A stretch of 64,000 nt of DNA from Bacteroides luhongzhouii (GTDB taxonomy: Bacteria > Bacteroidota > Bacteroidia > Bacteroidales > Bacteroidaceae): assembly GCF_009193295.2 (NCBI RefSeq), contig NZ_CP059973.1:5518001-5582000 (forward strand). The letters are read 5' to 3'. Shown in pieces: positions 17,799 to 26,273 of this stretch (its first letter is position 1; each line of letters opens with the position of its first letter). The notes below the pieces were generated by a model, which worked only from the letters and a program-made list of their open reading frames with translations, had not been told where the DNA came from and ran no database searches. A program made the position numbers and the translations under genes.

Positions 17799-18962
17799 AT
17801 GCTACAACCCGAATTGAAATTTCGCCGTGACAAGATTCGCAGTCTGATGGTGTCACAGGGCATCGACGCCGCACTTATCACTTGTAATGCAAATTTAATT
17901 TACACGTATGGCTGTGTAGTCAGTGGCTATCTTTACCTCCCTCTTCATTCGCCTGCACTATTGTTTTTCAAACGCCCTAATAATATCACAGGAGAACATT
18001 CGTTCTCGATTCGCAAACCGGAACAAATCCTTGACCTGTTGAAAGAACAAGGATTGCCGATGCCAACCAAACTGATGTTAGAAGGTGACGAGCTTCCTTA
18101 TACGGAATATTGCCGTCTGGCCAGCCTGTTTCCGGAAGCAGAAGTTGTAAATGGCACCCCGTTGATCCGCCAGGCACGCAGCGTGAAAACACCTGTAGAA
18201 ATTGAGATGTTCCGCCGTTCGGGCATTGCCCACGCCAAGGCATACGAGCAGATTCCAAGCGTATATCGCCCCGGTATGACGGACATCGAGTTTTCCATTG
18301 AAATAGAACGCCTGATGCGTCTGCAAGGTTGCCTCGGAATTTTCCGGGTATTCGGACGCAGCATGGAAATATTCATGGGTAGCGTACTGACCGGAGACAA
18401 TGCCGGATACCCCTCTCCTTATGATTTTGCTTTAGGTGGACAGGGACTTGATCCTGCTTTGCCGGGAGGAGCGAATAAAACTCCGCTAAAGGAAGGTCAG
18501 AGCGTTATGGTGGACTTGGGAGGCAACTTCAACGGCTACATGAACGACATGAGCCGTGTATTCTCAATTGGCAAACTGCCAGAAGAGGCTTACACCGCCC
18601 ACCAGGTTTGTTTGGATATTCAGGAAAAAATTGCTTCCATTGCCAAACCGGGCATTGCTTGTGAAGTGCTCTATGACACAGCTGCCGAAATAGCCAAAGA
18701 AGCCGGATTTGCCGACAAATTCATGGGAACAGGACAACAAGCCAAGTTTATCGGCCACGGTATCGGACTCGAAATTAATGAAGCTCCGGTATTGGCTCCC
18801 CGCATGAAACAACCATTAGAATCGGGCATGGTCTTTGCCCTCGAACCGAAAATCGTTATTCCGGGTGTAGGTCCGGTAGGTATTGAAAACTCTTGGGTGG
18901 TAACCAACGAAGGAATAGAAAAACTGACGAACTGCAATGAAGAAATCATTGAATTAAGTTGA
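17799..18962 (+). CDS. M24 family aminopeptidase P / Xaa-Pro peptidase
   Basis: The 387-residue protein has an N-terminal creatinase-like domain and a C-terminal pita-bread metallopeptidase domain. The metal ligands are visible: two Asp in MVDLGGNFNGYMNDMSRVF, His in GHGIGLEINEAP, Glu in FALEPK and Glu in VGIENSWVV. Enzymes of this family remove an N-terminal residue ahead of proline, or hydrolyse Xaa-Pro dipeptides, in the cytoplasm. There is no signal peptide. With the prolyl oligopeptidase 2 kb upstream it suggests use of proline-containing peptides, but the two genes are not in one operon. I cannot separate aminopeptidase P from prolidase by sequence reading alone. Confidence 0.9.
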   Translation: MLQPELKFRRDKIRSLMVSQGIDAALITCNANLIYTYGCVVSGYLYLPLHSPALLFFKRPNNITGEHSFSIRKPEQILDLLKEQGLPMPTKLMLEGDELPYTEYCRLASLFPEAEVVNGTPLIRQARSVKTPVEIEMFRRSGIAHAKAYEQIPSVYRPGMTDIEFSIEIERLMRLQGCLGIFRVFGRSMEIFMGSVLTGDNAGYPSPYDFALGGQGLDPALPGGANKTPLKEGQSVMVDLGGNFNGYMNDMSRVFSIGKLPEEAYTAHQVCLDIQEKIASIAKPGIACEVLYDTAAEIAKEAGFADKFMGTGQQAKFIGHGIGLEINEAPVLAPRMKQPLESGMVFALEPKIVIPGVGPVGIENSWVVTNEGIEKLTNCNEEIIELS

Positions 18963-19042
18963 ACAAGTGCGGTTTTAGATTAAAACCAGCTCGTTTCGGT
19001 ACGCTTATGAACTGTTTCAGCCTATTCTGACAAGGGTATATA

Positions 19043-19111
19043 CTCATTGCAATGAGAAAAAATTCTCATAGTAATGAGTATTTTTTCTCGTTACTATGAG
19101 TATTTTTTCTC
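19043..19111. repeat. Cluster of short inverted and direct repeats
   Basis: The palindrome CTCATTGCAATGAG (19043-19056) is followed by CTCATAGTAATGAG (19065-19078), which pairs with CTCGTTACTATGAG (19087-19100). The unit GAGTATTTTTTCTC occurs twice (19076-19089 and 19098-19111). The cluster lies between two convergent genes and may act as a two-way terminator. Confidence 0.7.
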
Positions 19112-19166
19112 ATAAGGATAAGTACAGTTGAGAATATTTACGGAAGTTTTTTTGATCCACCCTATA

Positions 19167-20600
19167 TCAGCGCACCGGTGTCAGCCCCATCTTCTTAGCC
19201 CGCTCCAGCATGAAAGCATGAGCTGCCTCATATTCGTTCGGAATCACTCCATCCAGGATAGCATCCTTTATAGCACTTTTCAGAACACCGACTTCACGAC
19301 AAGGTTCCAAACCGAAAATCTCCATAATTTCTTCTCCACTCACGGGTGGCTGAAAATTACGGACACGGTCTTTCTCCTCCAAATCCTTCAGTTTTTGTCG
19401 AACCAACTGGAAGTTATTCAGGAAACGCTGCTTACGTTCCATATTCTTGGAAGTAATATCCGCTTCACAGAGCATCATCAAGTCATCAATATCATCTCCC
19501 GCCTCAAAAAGCAAACGACGTACAGCCGAGTCTGTCACCACATCATCCGCGATAACAATCGGACGCATGTGCAGGCTGACCAGCTTCTGCACGTACTTCA
19601 TCTTCTCATTCATCGGCAACTTCATCTTGCGGAAGATATTCGGAATCATCTTTTCACCGATAAAGTTATGATTATGGAACGTCCATCCCGCTTTAGGTTC
19701 CCAACGTTTCGTGGCAGGCTTGGCAATGTCATGCAGCAAGGCAGCCCAGCGTAACCAAAGGTTATCAGTCTTCTTGCTGATATTATCCAGCACTTCCAAT
19801 GTATGATAAAAATTATCCTTATGCGAACGTCCGTTCCGGGTTTCCACACCCTGCAAGGCAGCAAATTCCGGGAAAATCAACGACAGCAAACCACTACGTT
19901 CCAAATCAATAAAACCTTTTGAGGGAATCGGAGAAAGAATAATCTTATTCAATTCGTCCGCAATACGTTCACGGGAGATGATTTCAATCCGTTCTTTATT
20001 CCGGCAAAGCGATTCAAAAGTATCATCGTCAATGTAAAAGCCCAGCTGCGTAGCAAAACGGATGCAACGCATCATGCGCAAAGGATCATCACTGAAAGTG
20101 ATATCCGGGTCGAGCGGAGTACGGATTGTCTTTTCCTTCATATCCTCCATGCCTCCGAAGGGGTCCACCAGTTCGCCAAAACGTGCTTTATTGAGACATA
20201 CGGCAAGAGCATTGATCGTGAAATCACGACGGTTCTGATCGTCTTCCAGCGTACCGTCTTCAACAATCGGTTTGCGCGAATCCCGTTGATAAGACTCCTT
20301 ACGCGCACCTACAAACTCTACTTCCGTACCTCTGTATTTTACTTGTGCTGTTCCGAAATTCTTGAAAACAGAAACATGAGCACCACGTCCCAACCGTTTT
20401 CCAAGGGCTTCTGCCATTGCAATTCCACTTCCTACAACTACTACATCTATATCTTTAGAGGGACGTTGCAGAAAAATATCACGAACGTAACCACCTACCA
20501 CGTAACACTCCATGCCGAGCGCATCGGCCGTTTCGGCTATCTGTCCGAAGATGGGTTCGCTAAAATGCTGCTTCAATTCCTCTTGAGTCAACTCTATCAT
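19167..20600 (-). CDS. CCA tRNA nucleotidyltransferase / poly(A) polymerase family, HD domain
   Basis: The 477-residue class II nucleotidyltransferase has the active site GGYVRD (residues 36-41) followed by the metal-binding Asp pair DID (50-52). The RNA-binding 'RDFTINALA' and '[18 protein letters not shown]' motifs follow, and a C-terminal HD domain contains '[11 protein letters not shown]'. Such enzymes add or repair the CCA end of tRNAs; the HD domain adds phosphatase or phosphodiesterase activity. Some family members are poly(A) polymerases, so the exact role is a family inference, but this would be the usual CCA enzyme of a Bacteroides cell. It is transcribed from a promoter region shared with the divergent lipoprotein gene. 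Confidence 0.9.
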   Translation of the reverse strand: MIELTQEELKQHFSEPIFGQIAETADALGMECYVVGGYVRDIFLQRPSKDIDVVVVGSGIAMAEALGKRLGRGAHVSVFKNFGTAQVKYRGTEVEFVGARKESYQRDSRKPIVEDGTLEDDQNRRDFTINALAVCLNKARFGELVDPFGGMEDMKEKTIRTPLDPDITFSDDPLRMMRCIRFATQLGFYIDDDTFESLCRNKERIEIISRERIADELNKIILSPIPSKGFIDLERSGLLSLIFPEFAALQGVETRNGRSHKDNFYHTLEVLDNISKKTDNLWLRWAALLHDIAKPATKRWEPKAGWTFHNHNFIGEKMIPNIFRKMKLPMNEKMKYVQKLVSLHMRPIVIADDVVTDSAVRRLLFEAGDDIDDLMMLCEADITSKNMERKQRFLNNFQLVRQKLKDLEEKDRVRNFQPPVSGEEIMEIFGLEPCREVGVLKSAIKDAILDGVIPNEYEAAHAFMLERAKKMGLTPVR

Positions 20601-20627
20601 TCTTTTTAGTTATAAGTTTTGAGGGGA

Positions 20628-20664
20628 CAAAATTACAAAAATAAGGGATATATTTGTATTTTTG
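20628..20664. promoter_or_regulatory. Divergent promoter region
   Basis: On the minus strand, TAATTTTG (20628-20635) serves the nucleotidyltransferase. On the plus strand, TATATTTG (20649-20656) and TATTTTTG (20657-20664) face the lipoprotein gene. All match TAnnTTTG. Confidence 0.5.
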
Positions 20665-20763
20665 CCGCTAATAAAGTGAATGAAGAACAGAACGATGAAC
20701 AGTGAATGGCAAACGGACACTGCTTATTCATGTAAATAATAAAACTAGTAAATAGAATTTGTG

Positions 20764-21600
20764 ATGAAAAAACTGATTATCCTCTTTTGTGGTACGCTGG
20801 CATTAGCTGCCTGCGGAAATGGCCTTGAGAAAAAAGCCAATGAAAAACTGATGGTTGCCAAGGCTGCCTACGAACGTGGCGACTATGAAGAAGCTAAGTT
20901 GCAAATTGACAGTATCAAGATTTTGTATCCCAAAGCGTTCGAAGCACGTAAGGCGGGACAGGCACTGATGCTTGATGTTGAAACAAAGGCACAGCAAAAA
21001 ACACTTGCTTATCTGGACAGCGCCTTTCAAGCAAAAACGAAAGAATTCAACGCCATCAAAGACAAATTCACACTAGAAAAAGATGCCGAATATCAACAAG
21101 TAGGCAACTACCTCTGGCCTACACAGACCATTGAGAAAAATATGCACCGTTCGTACCTCCGCTTCCAAGTGAACGAGCAAGGCATCATGAGTATGACCTC
21201 TATCTATTGCGGTGCCGGCAATATCCACCACAACAAAGTGAAAGTGATTGCTCCTGACGGCAGTTTTGCCGAAACTCCAAGCTCCAAAGACAGCTACGAA
21301 ACAACCGATATGAACGAGAAAATAGAAAAAGCTGATTACAAACTGGGAGAAGACGGAAATGTAATCGAATTCCTACATCTCAATAAAGACAAAAATATCC
21401 GTGTGGAATATATAGGCGACCGTACCTATAAAACAACGATGAGTCCCACCGACCGGCAAGCCGCAGCAAATGTTTATGAATTAGCGCAAATCCTCTCTGC
21501 GATGGAACAGATTAAAAAAGAACAAGAGGAAGCTAATCTGAAAATCGGATTTATCAATAAGAAAAAAGAACGGAAGGCACAGGAGAAAATTACCGACTAA
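20764..21600 (+). CDS. Putative lipoprotein with coiled-coil N-terminus
   Basis: I chose the ATG at 20764 (278 residues) over the GTG one codon before it. The signal MKKLIILFCGTLALAAC is a lipobox ending. Residues about 20-105 are charged and helical, with a TPR-like stretch 'AYERGDYEEAKLQIDSIKILYP'. The middle is a beta-rich segment with 'GIMSMTSIYCGAGNIHHNKVKV', and the C-terminus is a lysine/glutamate-rich helix. I do not recognise the family with certainty. It is probably periplasm-facing and anchored. It has its own promoter and no operon partner. Confidence 0.75.
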   Translation: MKKLIILFCGTLALAACGNGLEKKANEKLMVAKAAYERGDYEEAKLQIDSIKILYPKAFEARKAGQALMLDVETKAQQKTLAYLDSAFQAKTKEFNAIKDKFTLEKDAEYQQVGNYLWPTQTIEKNMHRSYLRFQVNEQGIMSMTSIYCGAGNIHHNKVKVIAPDGSFAETPSSKDSYETTDMNEKIEKADYKLGEDGNVIEFLHLNKDKNIRVEYIGDRTYKTTMSPTDRQAAANVYELAQILSAMEQIKKEQEEANLKIGFINKKKERKAQEKITD

Positions 21601-21792
21601 TAAAAAGGAAATCCATTTGGCAAAAAGAAAGCTATCCACAGTAACACTCATAACCGTCAAAAGAGAAGCTATTTAGCAGAAAAAGCTATCGGTTAACAAT
21701 AAAACTGACGGGAATAGTTGTTATTTTTCATAAACGACAACCATTCCCGTCAAATGTATAATGAGTCTCTTTATTCTCTGCGTAGGAGAAAA

Positions 21793-21881
21793 GGCGTTTC
21801 CTGGTATGGAGAAAAGGCGTAGTCTGTCATCATTAAACGGCGTAGCCTGGCAAGCAAAAACGGCGTAGCCTCCACATCCTT
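21793..21881. repeat. Imperfect 23-bp tandem repeat, four units
   Basis: Units start at 21793, 21816, 21839 and 21862, each opening with GGCGT and mostly GGCGTAGYCTG. The last unit runs into the stop codon of the small minus-strand gene. Confidence 0.7.
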
Positions 21882-22017
21882 ATTTTACCCTTCTATTCAA
21901 TTGATTATTAGCCTTTTCCTGTTTTGATTTTCCGACCCGTTTTCCGGTTGTCTTCTTTTTACCGGCTGCGGACTTTGTCTTTCCGACGAAAGGATTGTTA
22001 CTTTTTTTGATTGGCAT
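21880..22017 (-). CDS. Small lysine-rich protein (45 residues)
   Basis: A short open frame starts with ATG at 22017 and encodes 45 residues, beginning MPIKKSNNPFVGKTKSAAGK and ending with NRRVK. About a third of the residues are Lys or Arg and there is no hydrophobic stretch, so it is likely cytosolic and could bind nucleic acid or ribosomes. It lies 46 bases downstream of the 330-residue gene on the same strand and could be the third gene of a ruvA operon. I do not recognise the family. Support is the coherent basic composition and the position. Confidence 0.5.
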   Translation of the reverse strand: MPIKKSNNPFVGKTKSAAGKKKTTGKRVGKSKQEKANNQLNRRVK

Positions 22018-22063
22018 AGACAACACTTATATAAACAGTAGTTATATCTTATTCTTGTTCTTC

Positions 22064-23056
22064 TTATTCTCCTTCGTAATATTCACCCAAAAACCAGCGA
22101 GCCACAAAATCCCAGTTTTCCTGCAACAGCTCTTTCCCGTTCTCAAACGGGAACTGTGCTTCTGACAACAGATCATGTTCCATTCCATATTTCAACAAAT
22201 CAAACGGGCATAAACCTTCTTCACAAAACAGCTCGTATGCTTCCTCTTCTGCTAGTTCAGCATTGTAAAGCGGGTTGTGTTTGTCAGCAAAATATTCGGC
22301 CACGTCAGGACCGATCAACAACCCTTTCGGATTGGCGAAAACCACGAAGTTATCAAACGCGTTCAAATCAGGCAACAGAGAATCTTCTTCATCCTCCCAC
22401 TTCAATGATTGCACAAAGAAAAATTTCAGCGCATCGTAAGAGTCGAAGTATAAAAGCGGTTCACCTTTGCTTGCTTCAAGAAAACGTTCTACGTTGGCAG
22501 GCATTTTTTCTCCCGGCAAAGCTACCGGCAGAGGCATTCGCTTCTTTTGCATCAGTTCCGTTTCCATCAGCCAGTCCGTTGCAAGGTAATCACTGATAGG
22601 AGCCAATTCAAACGCAGCATCCAAACGGTTGTATAGCGCATCTGCAAACTCCAGCAAATCTGCGTCCATCGGGTTCTCCACTCCGTCAAAATCATCACCG
22701 ACCGGTGAATTGATTGCCCACAAAAGGAAAACAACATCTTCACGGTTGATTTCATCCGGCAGATATTCGTCCGTCAAAGCGTAGAAAGGCAGGTAACGTC
22801 CGTAGTTTTCCTGATGCCAGTGAATAAATTGACGCCAATTTCCTCCGTCTGCCACACAGTCTTCCAAGTATAAAGCACATGTCAAAGCCACTCGTTTCTG
22901 GTCTTCTTCCATGTCTTTCCCACCATATATATACGATTCAGTCACCAATGGCAACAGCTGATTAGCGAAATCCAGATACCACTCATCCGTATCCACCGCC
23001 TTTACACGACCGTGAGCATCCAGCCATGCCTTCATATAAATTTTCTGTTGTTTCAT
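22064..23056 (-). CDS. Conserved hypothetical protein (possibly DUF3843)
   Basis: This 330-residue acidic, tryptophan-rich protein lacks a signal peptide and membrane segments, so it is probably cytoplasmic. It begins MKQQKIYMKAWLDAHGR and contains 'TDEWYLDFANQLLPLV' and 'WALLHWHQENYGRYLPFYAL'-like helical segments. It resembles the Bacteroidales family DUF3843, though I am not certain of the number. Its start codon is one base from the ruvA stop codon, so it is almost certainly co-translated with ruvA. That link hints at, but does not prove, a role near DNA repair. Confidence 0.75.
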   Translation of the reverse strand: MKQQKIYMKAWLDAHGRVKAVDTDEWYLDFANQLLPLVTESYIYGGKDMEEDQKRVALTCALYLEDCVADGGNWRQFIHWHQENYGRYLPFYALTDEYLPDEINREDVVFLLWAINSPVGDDFDGVENPMDADLLEFADALYNRLDAAFELAPISDYLATDWLMETELMQKKRMPLPVALPGEKMPANVERFLEASKGEPLLYFDSYDALKFFFVQSLKWEDEEDSLLPDLNAFDNFVVFANPKGLLIGPDVAEYFADKHNPLYNAELAEEEAYELFCEEGLCPFDLLKYGMEHDLLSEAQFPFENGKELLQENWDFVARWFLGEYYEGE

Positions 23057-23057
23057 A

Positions 23058-23663
23058 CTACAAACGTTTCAAAGCCAGTTTGATAACCTTTTCTACCGGA
23101 GCATCCGGCTCTTCCTTCAAGATAGCCAACACCACCTTCTGCGAAGGCGCGGCAGCGAAACCAAGCATTGTCAATGCAGACACTGCCTCTTCCTGCACTT
23201 CCGCATTGGCAGGTTGCAGCAACAAACCTGCGGAAGCACCTCCACCGGCAGCAGACATTCCCATTGTTTTTATCTTATCTTTCAGATCGACAATCACCCG
23301 TTGTGCAGTCTTCAGCCCGATACCTTTCACCGTTTTCAGCAGATTCGCGTTTTCGGTGCTGATTACGTTCACCAGTTCGGCAGGTGAGAGCGCCGAGAGA
23401 ATCATACGTGCCGTATTCCCCCCGATTCCGGAAACGGAAATCAATAACAGGAAAATCTCCCGTTCCTGTTTCTCGGCAAATCCGTAAAGCACATACGCGT
23501 CTTCCCGAATCGCCTCGTAAATATATAGCTTACAGTTTTTCTTTCCCTGAATAGCCGAATAGGTATTCAAGGATATATTGGCGGCATATCCCACCCCGTT
23601 ACAGTCAATCACTGCGGTTGCCGGACTCAGTTCGGCAAGTTCGCCTCTAATATATTCTATCAT
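23058..23663 (-). CDS. ruvA: Holliday junction branch migration protein RuvA
   Basis: The 201-residue protein has the three RuvA parts. An N-terminal OB-fold holds '[26 protein letters not shown]' and '[16 protein letters not shown]'. Two helix-hairpin-helix motifs hold '[17 protein letters not shown]' and '[19 protein letters not shown]'. A C-terminal domain III ('[12 protein letters not shown]') contacts RuvB. RuvA binds four-way DNA junctions as a tetramer and loads the RuvB motor. A TATCTTTG box on the minus strand lies just upstream. RuvB is not in this window. Confidence 0.97.
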   Translation of the reverse strand: MIEYIRGELAELSPATAVIDCNGVGYAANISLNTYSAIQGKKNCKLYIYEAIREDAYVLYGFAEKQEREIFLLLISVSGIGGNTARMILSALSPAELVNVISTENANLLKTVKGIGLKTAQRVIVDLKDKIKTMGMSAAGGGASAGLLLQPANAEVQEEAVSALTMLGFAAAPSQKVVLAILKEEPDAPVEKVIKLALKRL

Positions 23664-23671
23664 AACAGGGA

Positions 23672-23679
23672 CAAAGATA
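23672..23679 (-). promoter_or_regulatory. Bacteroides -7 box for ruvA operon
   Basis: TATCTTTG on the minus strand lies only 8 bases upstream of the ruvA ATG, so the leader would be very short or absent. A more distant start is possible. Confidence 0.4.
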
Positions 23680-23691
23680 AAACAATTTCAC

Positions 23692-23716
23692 CACAGAGGA
23701 CACAGAGGCCACAGAG
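23692..23716. repeat. CACAGAGGN tandem repeat
   Basis: Three adjacent 9-base units (CACAGAGGA, CACAGAGGC, CACAGAG) occupy 23692-23716, upstream of ruvA. Confidence 0.65.
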
Positions 23717-23831
23717 TTTTTTCGATGTAATACATCACACCCTGATTTGCTTTCATGCGGACCGGTATTGCCTGCTAGTGAAAAAAAATAAAATATTAAA
23801 GCGAATGAACCAAAGTTAGTAGTAAATTGTT

Positions 23832-23839
23832 TACTTTTG
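23832..23839 (+). promoter_or_regulatory. Bacteroides -7 box for ddh
   Basis: TACTTTTG matches TAnnTTTG and lies 42 bases upstream of the ddh start codon. Confidence 0.45.
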
Positions 23840-23881
23840 CAAGCAAAAGAAAGAAATTTGTTCATTAAAACCAAGAAAAGA

Positions 23882-24781
23882 ATGAAAAAAGTAAGAGCTG
23901 CCATCGTTGGTTATGGTAACATTGGGCATTATGTACTAGAAGCGCTTCAGGCGGCACCTGATTTCGAAATAGCCGGAGTCGTTCGTCGTGCAGGAGCAGA
24001 GAACAAACCGGAAGAGTTGGCAAACTATGCAGTAGTAAAGGACATAAAAGAGTTGGGGGATGTAGACGTAGCTATTCTTTGCACGCCAACCCGCAGCGTT
24101 GAGAAATATGCAAAAGAATATCTGGCAATGGGAATTAATACGGTAGACAGTTTCGATATCCACACTGGTATCGTAGACTTACGCCGCACACTGGATGCTG
24201 CCGCCAAAGAACATAAAGCCGTATCGATCATCTCTGCCGGATGGGATCCGGGAAGCGACTCTATCGTACGCACCCTGCTGGAAGCGATTGCTCCGAAAGG
24301 AATCACTTACACCAACTTCGGTCCGGGTATGAGCATGGGACACACAGTAGCCGTAAAAGCTATCGACGGGGTGAAAGCCGCTCTTTCCATGACTATTCCT
24401 ACCGGCACAGGAATCCACCGCCGCATGGTATACATCGAACTGAAAGACGGATATAAATTCGAAGAGGTAGCGGCTGCCATCAAAGCAGATCCTTACTTCG
24501 TGAATGATGAAACGCACGTGAAACTCGTTCCGAGCGTAGACGCTCTATTGGATATGGGTCATGGCGTGAATCTCACCCGCAAAGGTGTATCCGGCAAAAC
24601 ACAGAATCAGTTGTTCGAATTTAATATGCGTATTAACAACCCCGCACTGACAGCACAAGTGCTGGTATGCGTGGCACGTGCTTCGATGAAGCAACAACCG
24701 GGATGCTACACAATGGTAGAAGTTCCTGTTATCGACCTTCTCCCCGGCGACCGTGAAGAATGGATCGGACATTTGGTATAA
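23882..24781 (+). CDS. ddh: meso-Diaminopimelate dehydrogenase
   Basis: From the ATG at 23882 the protein has 299 residues; the frame extends 15 codons upstream without Rossmann-fold character. The NADP-binding site is VGYGNIGHYV (GxGxxG), and the family-specific 'SAGWDPGSDSIVRTLLEA', 'NFGPGMSMGHTVAVKAI' and 'HGVNLTRKGVSG' motifs are present. The enzyme makes meso-diaminopimelate directly from tetrahydrodipicolinate, ammonia and NADPH, giving lysine and the peptidoglycan cross-link residue. This single-step route is found in some Bacteroidota, Clostridia and Corynebacteria. The gene is monocistronic with a clean terminator. Confidence 0.95.
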   Translation: MKKVRAAIVGYGNIGHYVLEALQAAPDFEIAGVVRRAGAENKPEELANYAVVKDIKELGDVDVAILCTPTRSVEKYAKEYLAMGINTVDSFDIHTGIVDLRRTLDAAAKEHKAVSIISAGWDPGSDSIVRTLLEAIAPKGITYTNFGPGMSMGHTVAVKAIDGVKAALSMTIPTGTGIHRRMVYIELKDGYKFEEVAAAIKADPYFVNDETHVKLVPSVDALLDMGHGVNLTRKGVSGKTQNQLFEFNMRINNPALTAQVLVCVARASMKQQPGCYTMVEVPVIDLLPGDREEWIGHLV

Positions 24782-24808
24782 TATATTTTATACATAAAAT
24801 AAAAATTG

Positions 24809-24845
24809 AATAGAGAAAGGTGATGCACCTTTCTCTATTTTTTAT
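24809..24845 (+). terminator. Intrinsic terminator after ddh
   Basis: A perfect 14-bp stem (24809-24822 with 24826-24839, 3-base loop) is followed by a T-run. Confidence 0.9.
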
Positions 24846-24960
24846 CTTTATGAACATACTACAAAAATTTCTTGATTTCCGCAAGCAAGTAGCCAGGCAA
24901 TACAGTGGAAAAATCATTCTAAAAAAAGAATAAGGGGGAAATGCTTTACGGAAAATAAAG

Positions 24961-24968
24961 TATCTTTG
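24961..24968 (+). promoter_or_regulatory. Bacteroides -7 box for hemolysin III family gene
   Basis: TATCTTTG matches the consensus. Transcription would start near 24975, which favours the TTG start at 25012 over the GTG at 24982. Confidence 0.5.
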
Positions 24969-25011
24969 CGACTCAATATTTTTGTGGCTTAACAATTCAA
25001 AAAAAGGAACA

Positions 25012-25662
25012 TTGAAGAACAAACGATACAATAATATAGAAGAATGGGCAAATACCCTTAGTCATGGAATAGGCATTCTGCTTGGAATCGTGGCCGGATA
25101 TTTGTTATTGGAAAAGGCTTCCGAAAATGTAGAGCCGCAGTGGGCAGTTGCTTGTGTATCTGTCTACTTGGCGGGGATGCTTTCTTCTTATGTCAGTTCT
25201 ACGTGGTATCACGGCAGCCGTCCGGGAAAGCTGAAAGAACTGCTCCGTAAATTCGATCATGGAGCTATCTATTTGCACATTGCCGGAACCTACACTCCTT
25301 TTACCCTGCTCGTTCTGCGGCATGCCGGCGGATGGGGATGGGGAATTTTTACTTTCGTCTGGCTGTCGGCTATCGCCGGTTTCATTCTTAGCTTCAAAAA
25401 ACTGAAAGAACATAGTAATCTCGAAACTGCTTGTTACGTAGGTATGGGCGCCTGTATATTAGTAGCCATGAAACCTTTGTTAGATCATCTGGCAGAGTTG
25501 GGAGCCACTACCGCTTTCTGGTGGCTGATTGGCGGAGGAGTTTCGTATATCGTGGGAGCTGTTTTTTATTCGTTGCGCAAACCATACATGCATGCCACTT
25601 TCCACTTGTTTTGTCTGGGAGGCAGCATCGGACATATCATTGCCATCTGGCTGATTCTATAA
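25012..25662 (+). CDS. Hemolysin III / PAQR family membrane protein
   Basis: I prefer the TTG start at 25012 (216 residues, LKNKRYNNIEEWANTLSHGIG), which follows an AAAAAAAGG ribosome-site-like stretch and leaves a normal leader. A GTG at 24982 would add 10 residues. The protein has about seven hydrophobic helices. It carries the family's conserved polar residues: His in 'SHGIGILLG', 'SSTWYHG', 'FDHGAIYLHIAGTYTPF', and the C-terminal histidine motif in 'HLFCLGGSIGHIIAIW'. Members are inner-membrane proteins, often called hemolysin III or YqfA, related to eukaryotic PAQR receptors and possibly metal-dependent hydrolases. Actual haemolytic activity is doubtful. Confidence 0.88.
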   Translation: MKNKRYNNIEEWANTLSHGIGILLGIVAGYLLLEKASENVEPQWAVACVSVYLAGMLSSYVSSTWYHGSRPGKLKELLRKFDHGAIYLHIAGTYTPFTLLVLRHAGGWGWGIFTFVWLSAIAGFILSFKKLKEHSNLETACYVGMGACILVAMKPLLDHLAELGATTAFWWLIGGGVSYIVGAVFYSLRKPYMHATFHLFCLGGSIGHIIAIWLIL

Positions 25663-25676
25663 GGAATAGTAGGGAC

Positions 25677-25744
25677 AAAAAAAAGGCTATCTATCCCAGA
25701 CAGCCAATCTTTGTTAACCTTAAATCTAATACTATGAAAAACAC
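25677..25744 (-). ncRNA. Candidate small RNA of about 65 nt
   Basis: On the minus strand a complete promoter (see 25749-25779) is followed about 40 bases later by an intrinsic terminator. The terminator stem pairs 25698-25705 with 25685-25692 (one mismatch) and runs into eight T residues (25677-25684 on the plus strand as A). The predicted transcript starts near 25743 and ends near 25677. It has no ribosome site and no useful open frame. It is antisense to the region just after the hemolysin III gene and does not overlap that coding region. A 24-codon plus-strand frame at 25734 (MKNTVQRYGL) overlaps it but is better explained as complement of the RNA. Not verified by homology. Confidence 0.5.
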
Positions 25745-25748
25745 AGTA

Positions 25749-25779
25749 CAAAGATACGGACTTTTCGGTTATCTCCAAA
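25749..25779 (-). promoter_or_regulatory. Full-consensus Bacteroides promoter for the small RNA
   Basis: On the minus strand TTTG (25776-25779), exactly 19 bases, then TATCTTTG (25749-25756). This is the only promoter candidate I checked in the window with a perfect match to both elements. Confidence 0.65.
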
Positions 25780-25934
25780 TTTCCGGGGCCAAGCTGCCTA
25801 ACTTATAACACGGTTTAATAAAAAGCAGAGGTTCGTTAACGTTTAACGCAACAAAGTTAAAAATTAACGAATCGTTTATCAACTATTTAAATGATTGAAT
25901 GGCCGTTGAAGAGACTTTTCCCATCTGAAATTGA

Positions 25935-26054
25935 AACGAACATACAAACAGATTCGCCGATTCGTTATATATAGAGAAACTTAAAACTATTACCGGTGTC
26001 ATAGAGAGCGGTCTTTTCATAGGTTACGATGTCGAAATTATCGTGGCAGAATAA
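25935..26054 (+). pseudogene. Possible 3' remnant of an rpiA-like gene
   Basis: A 39-codon frame without a start codon ends at 26054 and reads 'EKLKTITGVIESGLFIGY...VEIIVAE'. This resembles the C-terminal pattern of ribose-5-phosphate isomerase A (xxIPGVVExGLFxxxAxxVIV). There is no upstream coding sequence to match. It may be debris left by a past insertion or rearrangement next to the invertible segment. The match is by eye only. Confidence 0.3.
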
Positions 26055-26273
26055 AAGAACGTAAACCGGGAAATTCATTAAAAATTCGGGTAGAATATTA
26101 CCCCCCATCTCAAAATTAATGAGAAACAGAGACGACTAAATAAATAAGAACTGATAAGGAAAGTTTCAATAAAAGAAACCGAAAGAATGGGTATATTTGC
26201 GAAAAATGAAACAAAATCACTGAAAAACAATAAGATAGAAGAGGAAAGTACGAAAAAACAGGAAGAAAAAAAA

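Noticed and set aside
24982..25011. GTG start for the hemolysin III gene
   Set aside because: It would leave only a few bases after the predicted transcription start; the TTG at 25012 has a better upstream region.
25734..25808. Short leader peptide MKNTVQRYGLFGYLQ on the plus strand
   Set aside because: No plus-strand promoter precedes it; the sequence is better explained as the complement of the minus-strand small RNA and its promoter.
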